Assembly (NCBI RefSeq): GCF_021165935.1 | Contig: NZ_CP088953.1 | Coordinates: forward strand, 310,001-374,000 | From: Microbulbifer elongatus | GTDB lineage: Bacteria; Pseudomonadota; Gammaproteobacteria; Pseudomonadales; Cellvibrionaceae | Direction of reading: 5' to 3' | DNA length: 64,000 nt | Shown: positions 1 to 9,667 of the stretch, piece by piece | Layout of the letters: every line of letters begins with the position of its first letter | Position numbering within the stretch: position 1 is the first letter of the stretch | Translations under genes and position numbers: made by a program | The notes under the pieces: generated by a model | What the model saw: the letters and a program-made list of their open reading frames with translations, nothing else | Database searches by the model: none | Told to the model about the DNA's origin: nothing

Positions 1-1631
1 TCTTCACCGGGGAGGAATTTCTCGATCTGAAGTTTTCCGGAATCCGGACGCAGAATCGCCTTCATGCGACGGTCGTCAATGTGGGTCTCGATTTCGAAAC
101 CGCGTGCGCCCTGGCTTTCTGCCTTGGCATTATCGATGCGCGCAATCCAAGTGAAGTGCTTCGGATAGGCGCCATCGGCGACGATGCCATCCAGGTCACC
201 CACCGGCTTGGTATCGCCGTCGCCATCCAGGGTATCCAGCTCCATGATTCCCTGCGGGCTCACCTCGAACCATTCCAGTTCATTATCGCCGAAGGAAAAA
301 TTGGTCTGCTCGCTACCGTTGATAACAACAGCACCCAGCTCACCCGGGTGAGTACAACCGTCGTAAACACTCCAGATAATGGCATTGGTTGCGGAAGGAT
401 CAACAGAGGTGGTCGGGGTACAGTTGTCGCCAACCGGTGCTTCCGGAGTTCCGGTCGCAGAGGCACTCCATTCGCTCGGGCCAACATTGTTTACACCGCG
501 CACCCACACATAGTAGGTAGTGCCATTATCCAGCTCGGTCAGAGTGGTCGAGGTCTCGGTCAGGCCAGACATTACTTCTGCCGCTGACACGTCATCGGTG
601 GTGCCATAAGCCAGATCATAGCTTGCCGCACCCAGCACAGAACCCCAGCTCACGGCCATCTGCGCGTCGGTGGCGAAGGTGGTCGGCGCTTCCGGCGCAT
701 CTGGAGCCACGGCGGGCTCAAATACGGTACAGGCCGGCAGATCAGCCTGCCCGTCTTCGGTCTGCTTCTCGATCAGCAGGTCATCGATAATTGCGGTACC
801 GCCGCTGGAAACACGCACTTGCAGGAATGAGTTTTCGGTGCCGATCACAGCATCCTTGATGTCGACAACATCGCCGCCGGCCTGCAGGTAAGTATCTCCA
901 GGAATATTGATCACCACACGCTCACCAGCAACCAGAGAGCCGGTCTCGACATCGAAAATTCGCGAGCCCAGGGACCCGCCGCCGTGAATGGAGTCGGCTT
1001 CGGAGCTGGTGTTGTTGTTCACATAAATCTGGGTTTTGGAGCCGGAACCGCTGGCAGATGACACACAGAAAGAAATGCGGTAAGGCTCGGACAGATCAAG
1101 TTCGCCCCAGCCGGAGCCGCCATCGGAACCAGGGGTGGAGTCTTTCTTGGGGTCTTTCCCATCTGCAGCCATATCGGACAGAGTCTGGCCGATACTGAAA
1201 CGCGCGTTGCTGATCAGCAGGGAAGCGTCGCCTGCATCGCTGACAATGCCCAGACGCTCTTTATTGTCGACGGTGATCTCCATATTGGGATCATCCTGGT
1301 CGAAGAAGCAGCAGGTGGGGTAGTAGAACGCGGGGCGTGTATCGACATACTCACTGCTATCCGCAGTGGCCAGCGCCTTGTAGTTCCGGCTGAAGAAGTC
1401 GATGGTGTCGCTCTGGTCGAAACCGGTGTATTCACCGAAATTTTCCAGCACCGGGAGGGGAGTATTGATAATCCCGCTCTCTTCCGGCGGTACAACAACC
1501 ACGGGTGGTGGTTCAGGCAGGTCGGCGATATCGCCCTCCCCTGCAGAACTGCTACCACCGCCGCCACAGGCGGTCAGTGTCCCCATAATGCACAGCGCGA
1601 GTGCGGACTTTGCCCAAGGTAAAGGTTTCAT
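1..1631 (-). CDS. Secreted FN3-domain lipoprotein, N-terminal part (runs off left edge)
   Basis: Reading the minus strand from the ATG at 1631 gives an open frame of 543 codons to the window edge with no stop. The start MKPLPWAKSALALCIMGTLTACGGGGSS is a lipoprotein signal with lipobox LTAC, so the mature protein is probably anchored in the outer membrane. A GAGAAGGGG-like ribosome site lies just upstream. Roughly residues 60-270 form an unrecognised beta-rich domain with a TCCFF cysteine pair, ending near IIDDLLIEKQ. Residues about 285-375 look like a fibronectin type III domain (WGSVLGAASYDLAYGTT, then TTLTELDNGTTYYVWVRGVNN). A further extracellular-type domain follows to the edge. The catalytic part, if any, lies outside the window. 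It sits next to the PL1 lyase gene and its promoter carries the same operator-like motif as the pectin genes, so a role in pectin degradation or binding is an inference. Confidence 0.75.
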   Translation of the reverse strand, partial: MKPLPWAKSALALCIMGTLTACGGGGSSSAGEGDIADLPEPPPVVVVPPEESGIINTPLPVLENFGEYTGFDQSDTIDFFSRNYKALATADSSEYVDTRPAFYYPTCCFFDQDDPNMEITVDNKERLGIVSDAGDASLLISNARFSIGQTLSDMAADGKDPKKDSTPGSDGGSGWGELDLSEPYRISFCVSSASGSGSKTQIYVNNNTSSEADSIHGGGSLGSRIFDVETGSLVAGERVVINIPGDTYLQAGGDVVDIKDAVIGTENSFLQVRVSSGGTAIIDDLLIEKQTEDGQADLPACTVFEPAVAPDAPEAPTTFATDAQMAVSWGSVLGAASYDLAYGTTDDVSAAEVMSGLTETSTTLTELDNGTTYYVWVRGVNNVGPSEWSASATGTPEAPVGDNCTPTTSVDPSATNAIIWSVYDGCTHPGELGAVVINGSEQTNFSFGDNELEWFEVSPQGIMELDTLDGDGDTKPVGDLDGIVADGAYPKHFTWIARIDNAKAESQGARGFEIETHIDDRRMKAILRPDSGKLQIEKFLPGE

Positions 1632-1748
1632 GCTCACCCCTTCTCTCTCATTGTTAGTCGTTATTCTTATGAGTCCGGATACTTCAGTCGGATGCCGCGC
1701 CGTTAGAATTGTTGTGCGCGGTAGCCACCCAGACTCAGCCAGATATTT

Positions 1749-1782
1749 ATTGGTTAGACAATGAAAGCAGATTGGTTAGGCA
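1749..1782 (-). promoter_or_regulatory. Tandem GntR-type operator candidates upstream of the FN3 lipoprotein gene
   Basis: Read on the minus strand, TGTCTAACCAAT (1760-1749) and TGCCTAACCAAT (1782-1771) are two near-identical sites whose starts are 22 bp apart, about two helical turns. They lie 118-151 bp upstream of the start codon. The ACCAAT half matches the motif found before the other pectin and uronate genes of the window. Regulator identity is inferred. Confidence 0.5.
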
Positions 1783-2032
1783 TATACAACCATTTGTACC
1801 AACTAAGCGCTGCAGTTATTGACATACCTGCCTGACCGGAAGAATTTGGCGCTATGGCGCATGTTTTTTGAGCAAATCTGGCGGATTAACGGGTATGTAA
1901 GTTTTCACACTTACCGCAAATTGGGAGGTTAATAGGGGCAATGGCGACCTGGAACCTGAGAATTGGCTTGTCCAAAAAGGTAGCCTTTTCGCCATTCTTT
2001 GGTTGATTGAAGCTGACTTCTCTGTACCGCTA
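1783..2032. other. Intergenic remnant of the pre-intron spacer; no gene seen
   Basis: This stretch, together with 3960-4027, would be the original spacer between the PL1 gene and the FN3 lipoprotein gene before the group II intron inserted. It is lower in GC than its surroundings. The only open frame (1852-2055 minus) is short and has no recognisable features. No RNA gene is recognised. Confidence 0.4.
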
Positions 2033-2106
2033 AATCGGGTAGGAGGCGCGGTCACCCGCGCCGTCCTCCCACACCACCGTACGTACGGATCCGTATACGG
2101 CGGTTC
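2033..2106 (-). ncRNA. Group II intron domains V and VI
   Basis: The minus strand from 2106 to 2073 reads as a domain V hairpin: GAACCGCCGTATACG pairs with CGTACGTACGGTGGT-like sequence. It is followed by a second GC-rich hairpin (GGAGG ... CCTCCTA) ending CTACCCGATT. This is the layout of domains V and VI with the 3' splice site. It overlaps the last two bases of the maturase gene. Confidence 0.75.
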
Positions 2107-3598
2107 ATGTTGTACTTAAGAGCCGGTGGTACTGAGCAACCACGGACATCAGACCAGCTCGAGCAAAGAAACGATTTGGCAGTGCATGTCGCAGGTGCAT
2201 TGCGCCTGCATTCCACCAAGCTCCCCGGCCGTTCACTGAGCTTTTCCACGCACGCTCCACACTTAATCCCAACCGAACCAGCATCCGCATCCGGGTAGAC
2301 GGACGTTTCCACTGACGCCATAGGATTTTGCGTATGTGGCGGCGTATCCAGATATCCAGTTCTCGCAAGATTCCTGTCACTCGCGTGTGGCGGTAGTAGT
2401 TCATCCAACCACGCAGCACTGGATTAAGGCTCTTCACCAGCTTCAGCAGGCTTAGCCCTCTTCCACGCCTGAACCGCTCTTTCAGGTTACCCTTGAGCCG
2501 CACTATCGACTTCGGCGCAATCTTTAGCCGCGCGTTTGAGTTGCTCCCGTACACGGTGTACCCCAAGAAGGTACGTCGGCTCGGGCGCGCAACATCACTT
2601 TTGCTCGGGTTTATCTTGAGCTTCAGTCGGCGCGACAGAAAGCGACTGACAGACTCGAGCACCCTCTTACCTGCGCGTTCGCTTTTGACGTAGATATTGC
2701 AGTCATCAGCATAACGACAGAAGCGGTGCCCTCGGGCTTCCAGTTCCTGATCCAATTCATCCAGCAGGATATTGGATAGCAATGGAGAGAGAGGTCCGCC
2801 TTGAGGCATGCCCTGGTAGCGAGCGGTTTCCAGTCCGCCGATCATCATACCCGCCTCGAGATAACGGCGGATCAGTTTGAGCAGCCGCTTGTCCTTGATT
2901 CTCCGTGCCAGCCGCGACATCAAGATGTCGTGATTGACCCGGTCAAAGAACTTCTCGAGATCCAGATCCACGACCCAGCCACAGCCTGCGGCAATGTGTT
3001 TGCGCGCTTGCCTGACGGCGTCTCCGGCGCTGCGCCCCGGGCGATAGCCGTAGCTGTGCTCGGAGAACACTGGATCGTAGAGAGGGTTGAGCACTTGATG
3101 TATGGCCTGCTGGATCAGCCGATCCATTACCGTGGGGATGCCCAGGGTTCTGGTTCCGCCATCGGGCTTGGGGATATCCACCGCCCTGATGGTCTGCGGC
3201 CGATAATCACCTGCCAATAAAGCTTCTCTGGTCTTTGGCCAATGTGTCTGTAGCTGAGCTTTCAGCTTGTCGACGGTTACACCGTCTACACCCGGAGCGC
3301 CTTTGTTGCGCATGACCCGTTTGTAGGCGGCGTGCATGTTGGCTCGCACCACCACGTCCGTCATCAGGTCACCGGTCTCTTCTGGAAACGGGTCTTCATC
3401 CACCGTGACGTCTGGCACCACCGACGGCTTGCCCATCGGGTACCACCCTCTGGGATAGATGTCGGCAACAAGCTGTTCTTGTTTTGCGGTGTTTGCGTCC
3501 GTCATCGAGAACTCGGGGTTTCCAATTTCCAACATGTTCCGCCCTTCAACCTGCGGTGACAGATCTACTATGGCTTCTGCTGACTTCTGTCGTCCCAT
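2105..3598 (-). CDS. ltrA: Group II intron reverse transcriptase/maturase (class C type)
   Basis: This 497-residue intron-encoded protein should bind its own intron RNA, help splicing, and reverse-transcribe the intron at a new DNA site. The RT fingers and palm begin near residue 90 ([16 protein letters not shown]). RT motifs include [39 protein letters not shown] and the catalytic YADD near residue 295. The maturase/X domain follows ([10 protein letters not shown] near residue 398). No HNH endonuclease domain is visible at the C-terminus, as is usual for class C introns, which depend on target structure. The gene lies wholly inside the intron, and its stop is close to domain V. Length is slightly above the usual 420-480 because of an extended N-terminus; a start further inside, for example the Met before TDANTAKQ, is possible. 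Confidence 0.93.
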   Translation of the reverse strand: MGRQKSAEAIVDLSPQVEGRNMLEIGNPEFSMTDANTAKQEQLVADIYPRGWYPMGKPSVVPDVTVDEDPFPEETGDLMTDVVVRANMHAAYKRVMRNKGAPGVDGVTVDKLKAQLQTHWPKTREALLAGDYRPQTIRAVDIPKPDGGTRTLGIPTVMDRLIQQAIHQVLNPLYDPVFSEHSYGYRPGRSAGDAVRQARKHIAAGCGWVVDLDLEKFFDRVNHDILMSRLARRIKDKRLLKLIRRYLEAGMMIGGLETARYQGMPQGGPLSPLLSNILLDELDQELEARGHRFCRYADDCNIYVKSERAGKRVLESVSRFLSRRLKLKINPSKSDVARPSRRTFLGYTVYGSNSNARLKIAPKSIVRLKGNLKERFRRGRGLSLLKLVKSLNPVLRGWMNYYRHTRVTGILRELDIWIRRHIRKILWRQWKRPSTRMRMLVRLGLSVERAWKSSVNGRGAWWNAGAMHLRHALPNRFFARAGLMSVVAQYHRLLSTT

Positions 3599-3961
3599 CC
3601 CGATACCTCACAGCATCGGTAGCCATTGGCAGGACGGCAGACCTCCCAGGGTAATGCGCGTGACCTTCACACTTATACCCGCCGCATTTACGTCCGCAGT
3701 GTTCGTGCAAGTATTGGGCTTTGAAGAATTGTGCCTTCTTACCCGCTGCGACCGCCTAATATGCGATTTCTGTTCGTCGGGTCAGTGTTTTGCCTTCGGC
3801 TTCCTTCAGATTCCACCTCGCGGTGGACACCCTTGCCGTTCAGCTAATCGTTCCCCTTGCCGGGCCGATAGTGGACTTTCACCACCAAGTCATCCGGCCA
3901 CCACCACGCGTACCGGAACAGCGCCAGTCACGGCGCTACGCGCCATGCCTGGCGCACACAG

Positions 3962-3995
3962 AAAAACCCACCCGCCCTGAAGAGCGGATGGGTTT
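3962..3995 (-). terminator. Rho-independent terminator of the PL1 lyase gene; group IIC intron target
   Basis: On the minus strand, AAAACCCATCCGC and GCGGGTGGGTTTT pair around a short loop and run into TTTTTCT. It lies about 30 bp past the PL1 stop codon. The group IIC intron starts two to three bases after the T-run. Confidence 0.85.
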
Positions 3996-4027
3996 TGGTT
4001 CTGTGTGATCGAGTTACATCAGCGCCG

Positions 4028-7000
4028 TCACTGACAACTTGCGCCACCGAGACCAATCACATAATTCTGATCATTGGCCAGCGGAGAGTTGAACGGGATA
4101 TGTCCGTCTTTACCTGCAGTAGCAATAATGTAATCCGCCTGCGCCTGGCCCGCCGGGCGACCTTGTGCAGCGATCACATTGCGAGAGGCCTGTGAGTAGT
4201 TCTGCGAAAGATCCGATACGGAACCGGAGCTGTCGCTGATGGTATACACCAGGGACGAATCCAGGTTACATGCGGCATCGGAGAACCACACCTTGCTGCC
4301 TTCGCTGCGGAAGTTTCCACCGTCCACATCGCGGGCCAGCTGCTCACCGCGCTCATTCAACGCCTGTACCACGTCATCCTTTTCCTGGAAGTCGCGGTTC
4401 ATCATGAAGGTGTTGTCTTCCCAGAGTACCGTCGCCCCTACACGCACACTCAGGATGTCCTTGCGATAGTTCATAAAGAAGTTATCAAACATGTGCGAGG
4501 TGCCGCGACGGATCAGCGGGATACGACGCAGGGTGTTACCCAGGCTGTCGTAGTGATCGTCGGTGGTGATAAACGCATTGTGGTGCATGGTGGTGGTGAT
4601 CTGCTCGTTGATGGTCCGAGAGTCACTGGAACCGTGCAGGGATGCGCGCTTCACATTAATCAGTTTGTTGAAGGAAATGGTGATGTCGTAGGCACCCACT
4701 TTCACATCAAACGCCGCGTCACCGGTGGTGTCGAAGGTGTTTTTGTGAATCCAGATGTCGTGGGACGCACCAGTGTTTCGGATCATATCCGGATCGAGGC
4801 CGTGGTCCTCAACGTGACCGGCACCGCGGAAATCCAGGTGAGTCAGGATCACGCTCTGCTCGGTTTCCACCGGCTGACCGCTGCTGTCGGAACCGATGGC
4901 AAAACCGTTGAAGCGGAAGTAGCCGTTACTGAAACGTCCATCGAGGGTTTTGAGGGAGCCGATCTTGGCGTTGCGGATCGGCAGATCCTTGTCGTCCAGG
5001 CGATCGTTGAAGAACTCTGACAGACAGGAGTCACCGGACAGGCCATTGCTGGAACACCAACTGCGGAAATCGCGACACTGGGCTTCGCTGCCGTTGATGG
5101 CAGACTGCACGGAAGAGTCGCCACAGAAGTTGCGGTGCATGGAGATTTCGGTTTCCTCTCCGCTATTAACGGAGAAATCGAATTTGTCGAACACGATCCA
5201 GTTGTGCTCGTCGCCGGTGATGGCATCGAGGATCTGCTGCTCAACCGGCACGCTGCTGTTCTTGGTGATCACCGTCAGCTTGCTGTTGCCATTGGGGTCG
5301 TAACCGCCCATGGCGTTTTCACCGTAACCCACCGGACGGCCGAGGGTATCATACAGACACTGGACGATCTTCTGGTCGGTATCCAGCACGGAAGAATCGC
5401 GCCAGTTTACGTTCGGGTCAGTCGCTAGCGTATAGCACGCGTTGCTGATGCCACCGGAGGACGACCCGCCGGATCCGGAACCAGAACCACTGCCTGAGCT
5501 GCTACTGGAGCTACTCGACGAAGAACTGCTACCACCGGAGGAGCCGGAACCGCTGCCACCGGAAGAAGAGCTTGAAGAAGAACTGCTGGAGCCGCCACCA
5601 CTGGATGAGGAGCTGCCGCCACCATTACAGTCGCCTGCACTCGGGGCGGCACCAGAAATGGAAAGGCTGTCGATATTCGCGAGGCCACTGCTACCGGTCG
5701 CTTGCAGGCGGATTTCGTTGTAGCCCGCATTCAGCCACACGGTCACGGAACCGCTGTCAGCGTAGTTACCCCAGGCACCGGTGCCTGGCAGACTAACGTT
5801 AGTCTGCGCACCGTTATTCACCAGCACAGATCCCGGGCGGTCGCTACCGCCGTTAGCGTAGCGCCACTGCAACGCGTAATTTCCCGCAGCCGGCACCACC
5901 ACAGACCAGTTTACCCCCTTGCTAGTTTCGTTATCAGTGTTGGCATAACCACTACCGGTGTAACCACTGTGTTCCGATTCCACCACACCATCAACGGAGC
6001 AATACCCGACTTCGGATTCCTGCAGTACCAGTGTGCTCGGTGCAGTGCTGATTACTGCATCGTCACCATTGGAGTTGTACACCACCAGATTCTGGTCAGT
6101 AACCTTGATCCAGTAATAGTAAGTTCCATCCGCCAGGTTGGTATCGGTGTAGCTGTTACCCAGAACACTGGTAGCAATACGCAAGCGACCGGAGGGGTCC
6201 GGATCGGTATCCCGGTAGATTTCCTGATTCCGCACATCGATACCGCCGGTGTTCCAGCTCAATTGTGCGTCATGGCCGGAAGTACCCACGCTCAGGGTTA
6301 TGCCGTCACCGCCGGAAGAACTGGAAGAGCCGCCGGAAGATCCACCCGAGGAAGAGGAACTGGAGGAGGAAGACGAGCTGCCACCGGAAGAGGATCCACT
6401 GCTGCTCGCGTTATAGACTTCAAACTCGGCAATCTGCGGCGCACTGCTGGCACTATCAATCATCAAGTTGACTTTATCCATGCTGACATCGCCAACATAA
6501 ACCTGCAGCGCGGAACCAATGCCATTTCCAGAGGCAAGCTCAGCACCGCTATCGTTATTTACCAGACGCCAGCTCTGCACATTGCTACCGATTTCGCGGA
6601 TTACGACCGTATTGAAATCGCCGCCGAAGTTCTTCACCGAGATCCGCTCGCCACTTGTGGAGCTCGGTTGCCAGTAGCTGCCCAGATCGCCGTCCACAGC
6701 GTTACCGTAGCTGCTGCCACCGCCTTTACTGGACCCGTCGGCGTCGCCCGATAACGCGAGGTTTGGCCCCAGATCTCCGCCACCGGAACTGGACCCGCTG
6801 CCACCGGAAGAGCTGGAGCTGCTGGAACTGGAGGAGCTGACCGAACAGCTGCTGTCCGCTACCAGGTTCCCCTTGTTCGCGCCCGCAGTAGAGGCAACCA
6901 CTTGCGGCACTAGGTTGCCATTACATAGTTGATAACTGTATGGAATGTTGATGGAGGTGGTGGACGTCGGATTCGGGCCGGCCGGGTGGTTGTCATCGCC

Positions 7001-7912
7001 GTCTTCAGTCCAGGTAATATTGGACCAGATGTTGCCACTGACTTCCCAGTAACCCATATCATTGGTATAGAAAGTACCGAGCGGATCCTTCGAGTCCTCG
7101 AAGTAATTATTTTCTGCTTTTATTTTGCCGCCGATACGAGGGTTCATACCGGATTTATTGATGCCCAGATAGTGATTGTTATAGGCATGCGCAGTTGCGC
7201 CGCGTAATAACGGGGTACGGGAATCAATGTTCTGGTAGAGATTGTGGTGGAAGGTAACCGGGCCATTATTGGTATCGCCATCGCTGGAACCAACGAGACC
7301 ACCGCGACCAGAATTCCGCAGAATACTGTAAGAAAGGGTCACGTATTTTGTGTCCGCTTTCATATCGAACAGAGCATCGTAACCATCACTCTCGCCACCC
7401 TGCGCTTCGAGGGTCAGGTGATCCGCCCAAACATTGTAAACGCCACTTTCCATACCAATAGCATCACCACCGTTGGAGGTGGGAGAACCGGATTTTTTCA
7501 CGTTCCGCACATGCAAGTTCTGCAGAATGATGTTGGATGCGTTGCGCAGGTGAATTCCCAGCTCATCGAACAGCGCGCCGTTGCCAACACCGATGATGGA
7601 GATATTACTGACGTCCTTGATTTCAATCTTGTCGTCGGCGGTGTTACAGCTATCGCCGGACACCTTGCTGGTGTTGCCGTGATTGATGGTGCCTTCGACG
7701 TGGATGATGACGGGGGTGTCGTCGGATGCCCGGTTACAAAGGGCTTCGTGAATCTCGGTGCCGGTGGTGGCGTACACCACATTTCCGCCGGCACCACCAG
7801 TGGTGCCGCCGTTAAGCGTGGCGTACCCCGTGGCCTGAGCGGAGACATCCGCGGCCGCGACGCTGCCCAACAATGCGCCGAGCACTGCTGTTCTCTTCAG
7901 CTTGATTTGCAT
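4028..7912 (-). CDS. Secreted two-domain pectate lyase (PL1 + F5/8-like + FN3 + CBM35/6 + PL1)
   Basis: A 1294-residue secreted enzyme that should cleave polygalacturonate by beta-elimination. The signal peptide is about residues 1-26 (ends VSAQA). Residues about 30-350 are a PL1 right-handed helix with VWADHLTLEA, VTLSYSILRN and VTFHHNLYQNIDSRTPLLRG; the Arg-containing RxPxxR stretch is the catalytic region of the family. Ser/Gly linkers at about 357-379, 502-534 and 761-821 separate a discoidin/F5-8-like domain (about 385-500), a fibronectin III domain (about 537-637) and a CBM35/CBM6-like module (about 640-757). A second, divergent PL1-like domain fills about 822-1294 (TTMHHNAFITTDD, LRRIPLIRRGTSHMFDNFFMNY). 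One chain with two lyase domains of different type suggests complementary cleavage modes, which is inference. The linker style is typical of Cellvibrio/Saccharophagus/Microbulbifer secreted enzymes. Two operator-like sites lie upstream and a terminator downstream. Confidence 0.93.
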   Translation of the reverse strand: MQIKLKRTAVLGALLGSVAAADVSAQATGYATLNGGTTGGAGGNVVYATTGTEIHEALCNRASDDTPVIIHVEGTINHGNTSKVSGDSCNTADDKIEIKDVSNISIIGVGNGALFDELGIHLRNASNIILQNLHVRNVKKSGSPTSNGGDAIGMESGVYNVWADHLTLEAQGGESDGYDALFDMKADTKYVTLSYSILRNSGRGGLVGSSDGDTNNGPVTFHHNLYQNIDSRTPLLRGATAHAYNNHYLGINKSGMNPRIGGKIKAENNYFEDSKDPLGTFYTNDMGYWEVSGNIWSNITWTEDGDDNHPAGPNPTSTTSINIPYSYQLCNGNLVPQVVASTAGANKGNLVADSSCSVSSSSSSSSSSSGGSGSSSGGGDLGPNLALSGDADGSSKGGGSSYGNAVDGDLGSYWQPSSTSGERISVKNFGGDFNTVVIREIGSNVQSWRLVNNDSGAELASGNGIGSALQVYVGDVSMDKVNLMIDSASSAPQIAEFEVYNASSSGSSSGGSSSSSSSSSSSGGSSGGSSSSSGGDGITLSVGTSGHDAQLSWNTGGIDVRNQEIYRDTDPDPSGRLRIATSVLGNSYTDTNLADGTYYYWIKVTDQNLVVYNSNGDDAVISTAPSTLVLQESEVGYCSVDGVVESEHSGYTGSGYANTDNETSKGVNWSVVVPAAGNYALQWRYANGGSDRPGSVLVNNGAQTNVSLPGTGAWGNYADSGSVTVWLNAGYNEIRLQATGSSGLANIDSLSISGAAPSAGDCNGGGSSSSSGGGSSSSSSSSSSGGSGSGSSGGSSSSSSSSSSSSGSGSGSGSGGSSSGGISNACYTLATDPNVNWRDSSVLDTDQKIVQCLYDTLGRPVGYGENAMGGYDPNGNSKLTVITKNSSVPVEQQILDAITGDEHNWIVFDKFDFSVNSGEETEISMHRNFCGDSSVQSAINGSEAQCRDFRSWCSSNGLSGDSCLSEFFNDRLDDKDLPIRNAKIGSLKTLDGRFSNGYFRFNGFAIGSDSSGQPVETEQSVILTHLDFRGAGHVEDHGLDPDMIRNTGASHDIWIHKNTFDTTGDAAFDVKVGAYDITISFNKLINVKRASLHGSSDSRTINEQITTTMHHNAFITTDDHYDSLGNTLRRIPLIRRGTSHMFDNFFMNYRKDILSVRVGATVLWEDNTFMMNRDFQEKDDVVQALNERGEQLARDVDGGNFRSEGSKVWFSDAACNLDSSLVYTISDSSGSVSDLSQNYSQASRNVIAAQGRPAGQAQADYIIATAGKDGHIPFNSPLANDQNYVIGLGGASCQ

Positions 7913-8090
7913 GTGACCTTCCGTTGTTATTTTTACTGTTGATCAAGACGATCGGTCACTGAGTGAACCCCGGGGATACTGCGAGCAGGGAGGAACGGAC
8001 CAATCATCATCGCTGTGGGCGGCAGATACTGCGGGGTCCGCCCGATATTTGGCCAAATCGGCTTGTTTAGCCAAAGCTCTATATTCTCAT

Positions 8091-8174
8091 AAATTGGCAA
8101 TACCAAACATCAAGATAAGGTTACCACGCAATTCCCACCTGTAAAGCCCATTCATGAATGTGTTAGACCAATTT
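8091..8174 (-). promoter_or_regulatory. Two GntR-type operator candidates upstream of the PL1 lyase gene
   Basis: The minus strand at 8105-8091 reads TGGTATTGCCAATTT and the plus strand at 8161-8174 reads TGTTAGACCAATTT. Both match the TGGTnnnACCAATTT motif seen before dctP and the kdgK/uxaC spacer. They lie about 180-260 bp upstream of the lyase start, so a long 5' leader or a distal promoter is implied. No sigma-70 boxes could be fixed with confidence. Confidence 0.5.
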
Positions 8175-8229
8175 ATGGGAAATGTGCACTGTCGCAAGTC
8201 GTCGGCGGGGGCACTGGGTATCGGCAGGC

Positions 8230-8257
8230 AAAAAAAAGCCGGGCTAAAAAGCCCGGC
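8230..8257 (-). terminator. Rho-independent terminator of the TRAP transporter operon
   Basis: On the minus strand, GCCGGGCT, a four-base loop and AGCCCGGC are followed by a run of seven or more T. It lies about 95 bp downstream of the dctM stop. Confidence 0.9.
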
Positions 8258-8350
8258 AATGCCATCCTGATGATGATGCGAGGAAATCAATGAAACAAAA
8301 TGCCGCCTACTTGGATTGAGTAACTGGTGAGGAGAACCTCACCACTGAGG

Positions 8351-9652
8351 TTACTCGATCAATCCCAGCGCGCGCGGCAGGAACTCGCTGATTGCCGGCA
8401 CCAGAGTGACCAGCGCCAGTACCGCGAACATCATGAGGTACATGGGCAACAGCGGGCGTATCAACGCTGTGATTGAAGTTTTGGAAATACTCGCCCCGAC
8501 AAACAGCACACTGCCCACCGGCGGTGTACACAGGCCGATACACAGGTTAAGGATCATCACGATACCGAACTGCAGCGGGGACATACCCAGCTCCATCACT
8601 ACCGGCAGGAAGATGGGGGTAAAGATCAGCACCGCAGGAGTCATATCCATAAAGGCTCCCACAGCGAGAAGAATCAGGTTGATGGTCAGCAGGATCAGCA
8701 GCGGGTTGTCACTGAGGGTGATCAGCGCCTGGCTGATGGTCTGCGGAATATTCTGGTAAGACATGATCCAGGACATGGCCGAAGACGCGGCGATCAGGAA
8801 CATCACAATCGCAGTGGTCTCAACGGACTTGGTCAGCAATGCCGGCAGCTGATCCAGCTTCACCTCCTTGTACACCACACAGGACAGCAGCAGGGAGTAA
8901 AGCACCGCAATGGCACTGGCTTCGGTCGCGGTGAAGAAGCCGCTAATGATGCCGCCGATCACGATAAAGATCAGGAACAGGCTGGGCACCGCATCCACGG
9001 TTTTCTGCACCGCTTCTTTCATGGTGGGCTTTTCACCCACCGGGTAGCCTTTGGCTTTCGCCCACAGCCCGCACACCATCATCAGACCAAGCGCCAGCAA
9101 CAGACCCGGCAGGTAACCGGCGATAAACAGCGCGGCGATGGAAACACCACCGGAGGCCAGGGAGAAGACGATGAGAATATTGCTCGGCGGAATCAACAGG
9201 CCGGTGGTGGACGATGCCACGGTCACCGCGGTGTTGAAGTTTTTATCGTAACCCGCCTTGGTCATGGACGGAATCATGAAACCGCCGATGGCCGAAGTGG
9301 CCGCCACGGCGGAGCCGGAAATGGAACCGAACAGGGTACAGCTGATGATGTTCACGAACGCCAGGCCGCCGGGGAGCATACCCACCAACACCTTGGCGAA
9401 GTCGATAATGCGCCGGGCGATACCGCCGCTGCCCATCAACATACCCGAGAAAATAAAGAACGGAATGGCGAGCAGCGCGAAACTGTCGATGCCGCTGGCC
9501 ATACGCTGGGCCATGGTGATCATGGCCGGATCAAGATCGATGGTACACAGCATGGTGAGCACGGTGGCCGCACCAATACTGATGGAAATGGGCACATTCA
9601 GGGCGAGAAGGATCAGAAAACTGACCAGCAATACCAGAACTGCAACTTCCAC
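8351..9652 (-). CDS. dctM: TRAP transporter large permease subunit (DctM family)
   Basis: A 433-residue inner-membrane protein with about 12 hydrophobic segments, the usual size of DctM/SiaM large subunits. It forms the sodium-coupled channel of a tripartite ATP-independent periplasmic transporter. The family signature region is visible as GGIARRIIDFAKVLVGMLPGGLAFVNIISCTLFGSISGSAVAATSAIG near residues 76-125, and the mirrored region ends in MILNLCIGLCTPPVGSVLFVG. It is the last gene of dctP-dctQ-dctM, 15 bp after dctQ. Substrate cannot be read directly. Its place inside a uronate region, and the operator shared with the uronate genes, suggest galacturonate, glucuronate or an unsaturated uronate. 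Confidence 0.93.
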   Translation of the reverse strand: MEVAVLVLLVSFLILLALNVPISISIGAATVLTMLCTIDLDPAMITMAQRMASGIDSFALLAIPFFIFSGMLMGSGGIARRIIDFAKVLVGMLPGGLAFVNIISCTLFGSISGSAVAATSAIGGFMIPSMTKAGYDKNFNTAVTVASSTTGLLIPPSNILIVFSLASGGVSIAALFIAGYLPGLLLALGLMMVCGLWAKAKGYPVGEKPTMKEAVQKTVDAVPSLFLIFIVIGGIISGFFTATEASAIAVLYSLLLSCVVYKEVKLDQLPALLTKSVETTAIVMFLIAASSAMSWIMSYQNIPQTISQALITLSDNPLLILLTINLILLAVGAFMDMTPAVLIFTPIFLPVVMELGMSPLQFGIVMILNLCIGLCTPPVGSVLFVGASISKTSITALIRPLLPMYLMMFAVLALVTLVPAISEFLPRALGLIE

Positions 9653-9667
9653 GATGACTCTCCTCGC

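Larger units (their letters stand above)
2033..3959 (-). mobile_element. Group IIC intron, complete, about 1.93 kb
   Basis: On the minus strand the element begins GTGTGCGCC at 3959, matching the GUGYG 5' consensus of group II introns. It ends ...CTACCCGATT at about 2033. A structured leader of about 360 nt (3959-3599) precedes the maturase gene, and domain V and VI sequences follow it. The insertion point lies directly behind the rho-independent terminator of the upstream PL1 gene (terminator, then TTTTTCT, then the intron). That is the known target preference of bacterial class C introns. Both ends are judged by eye and could be off by a few bases. The intron appears intact and potentially mobile, since its ORF is uninterrupted. 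Confidence 0.88.

Noticed and set aside
1852-2408. Short open frames around the intron 3' end as separate genes
   Set aside because: They overlap intron domains V/VI or the maturase gene in other frames and lack ribosome sites.
5450-6840. Repeated short tracts inside the PL1 gene, possible CRISPR or satellite repeat
   Set aside because: They are codons for Ser/Gly linkers, in frame, with irregular units and no spacer structure.
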